From assembly GCA_015478945.1 (NCBI GenBank), contig JABUQX010113209.1, positions 1-44,368 on the forward strand: DNA of 44,368 nt, given 5' to 3'. Shown piece after piece: positions 44,251 to 44,368 of this stretch. Position 1 is the first letter of the stretch. Every line of letters begins with the position of its first letter. Source of the DNA: Trachelipus rathkii. Lineage: Eukaryota > Arthropoda > Malacostraca > Isopoda > Trachelipodidae. The position numbers were made by a program, and so were the translations under genes. A model generated the notes under the pieces. That model saw only the letters and a program-made list of their open reading frames with translations. It was not told the DNA's origin and did no database searches.

Positions 44251-44368
44251 GTGGATTCGAGGGTGGATGACGTTTTTTAATGTTACAATTGTCCTTGATG
44301 CTGTATCTCCGTATAATACTGCACAGGTCCAAAATGCATGATAGTTCTAAAATACTAATGCCTAATTT

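Noticed and set aside
1..44368. CRISPR arrays, operons, ribosome binding sites, bacterial terminators
   Set aside because: The sequence has animal-type transposons, splice-like signals and microsatellites. No regularly spaced identical repeats with unique spacers and no bacterial gene organisation were seen.

Overview
The window looks like intergenic or intronic DNA from an animal genome. It is very AT-rich and crowded with simple repeats and transposable-element remains, and it contains no intact protein-coding gene. A crustacean (probably decapod) source is the best guess. The grounds are recalled resemblance of the LINE reverse transcriptases and the tRNA-derived SINE to crustacean elements, plus the extreme microsatellite density. 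This is inference; no search was run.

Layout. 1-3100: AT-rich sequence dominated by phase-scrambled (AT)n arrays. 3110-5935: purine-rich block without a convincing gene. 5935-8990: AT-rich, with one striking gene fragment on the minus strand at 7485-7541, the start of a short-chain dehydrogenase/reductase. 8990-12440: G/T-rich block of degenerate sequence. 12440-18280: AT-rich, with a cluster of hairpins (13381-13452) and a hAT-like tip. 18285-19347: two small minisatellite families around a 490-bp AT array. 19870-20052: a tRNA-derived SINE. 20160-21023: a probable non-autonomous hAT-like element. 21810-22310: a 500-bp GAA-rich purine tract ending in an inverted repeat. 23680-23875: a stem-loop and poly(A), then poly(T), marking retroelement ends. 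24190-25090: a decayed jockey/CR1-like LINE reverse transcriptase (minus). 27757-28976: a Tc1/mariner transposase pseudogene (minus) carrying a GT-AG intron-like insertion. 30323-30410: an orphan exon-like segment with good splice signals. 30900-33000: unassigned sequence. 33100-36540: G-rich, C-poor block. 38573-38753: a 36-39-bp hairpin minisatellite. 39551-40205: a cluster of long imperfect palindromes (foldback/MITE-like). 40830-44180: an almost full-length, heavily frameshifted APE-type LINE (minus), with 5' leader, endonuclease, reverse transcriptase and 3' region in order.

All recognised coding remnants are broken about every 10-40 codons by 1-2 base indels. The AT arrays likewise flip phase constantly. 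Age can explain this, but so can an under-polished long-read assembly, so frameshifts here should not automatically be read as biology. Most open frames in the window are chance openings in low-complexity DNA. No operon, CRISPR array, rRNA gene or intact tRNA gene was seen, and I did not find a clear new multi-gene system. The most useful leads are the intron-like insertion in the Tc1 transposase, the palindrome cluster, the hairpin minisatellite, the SDR start exon and the orphan exon.
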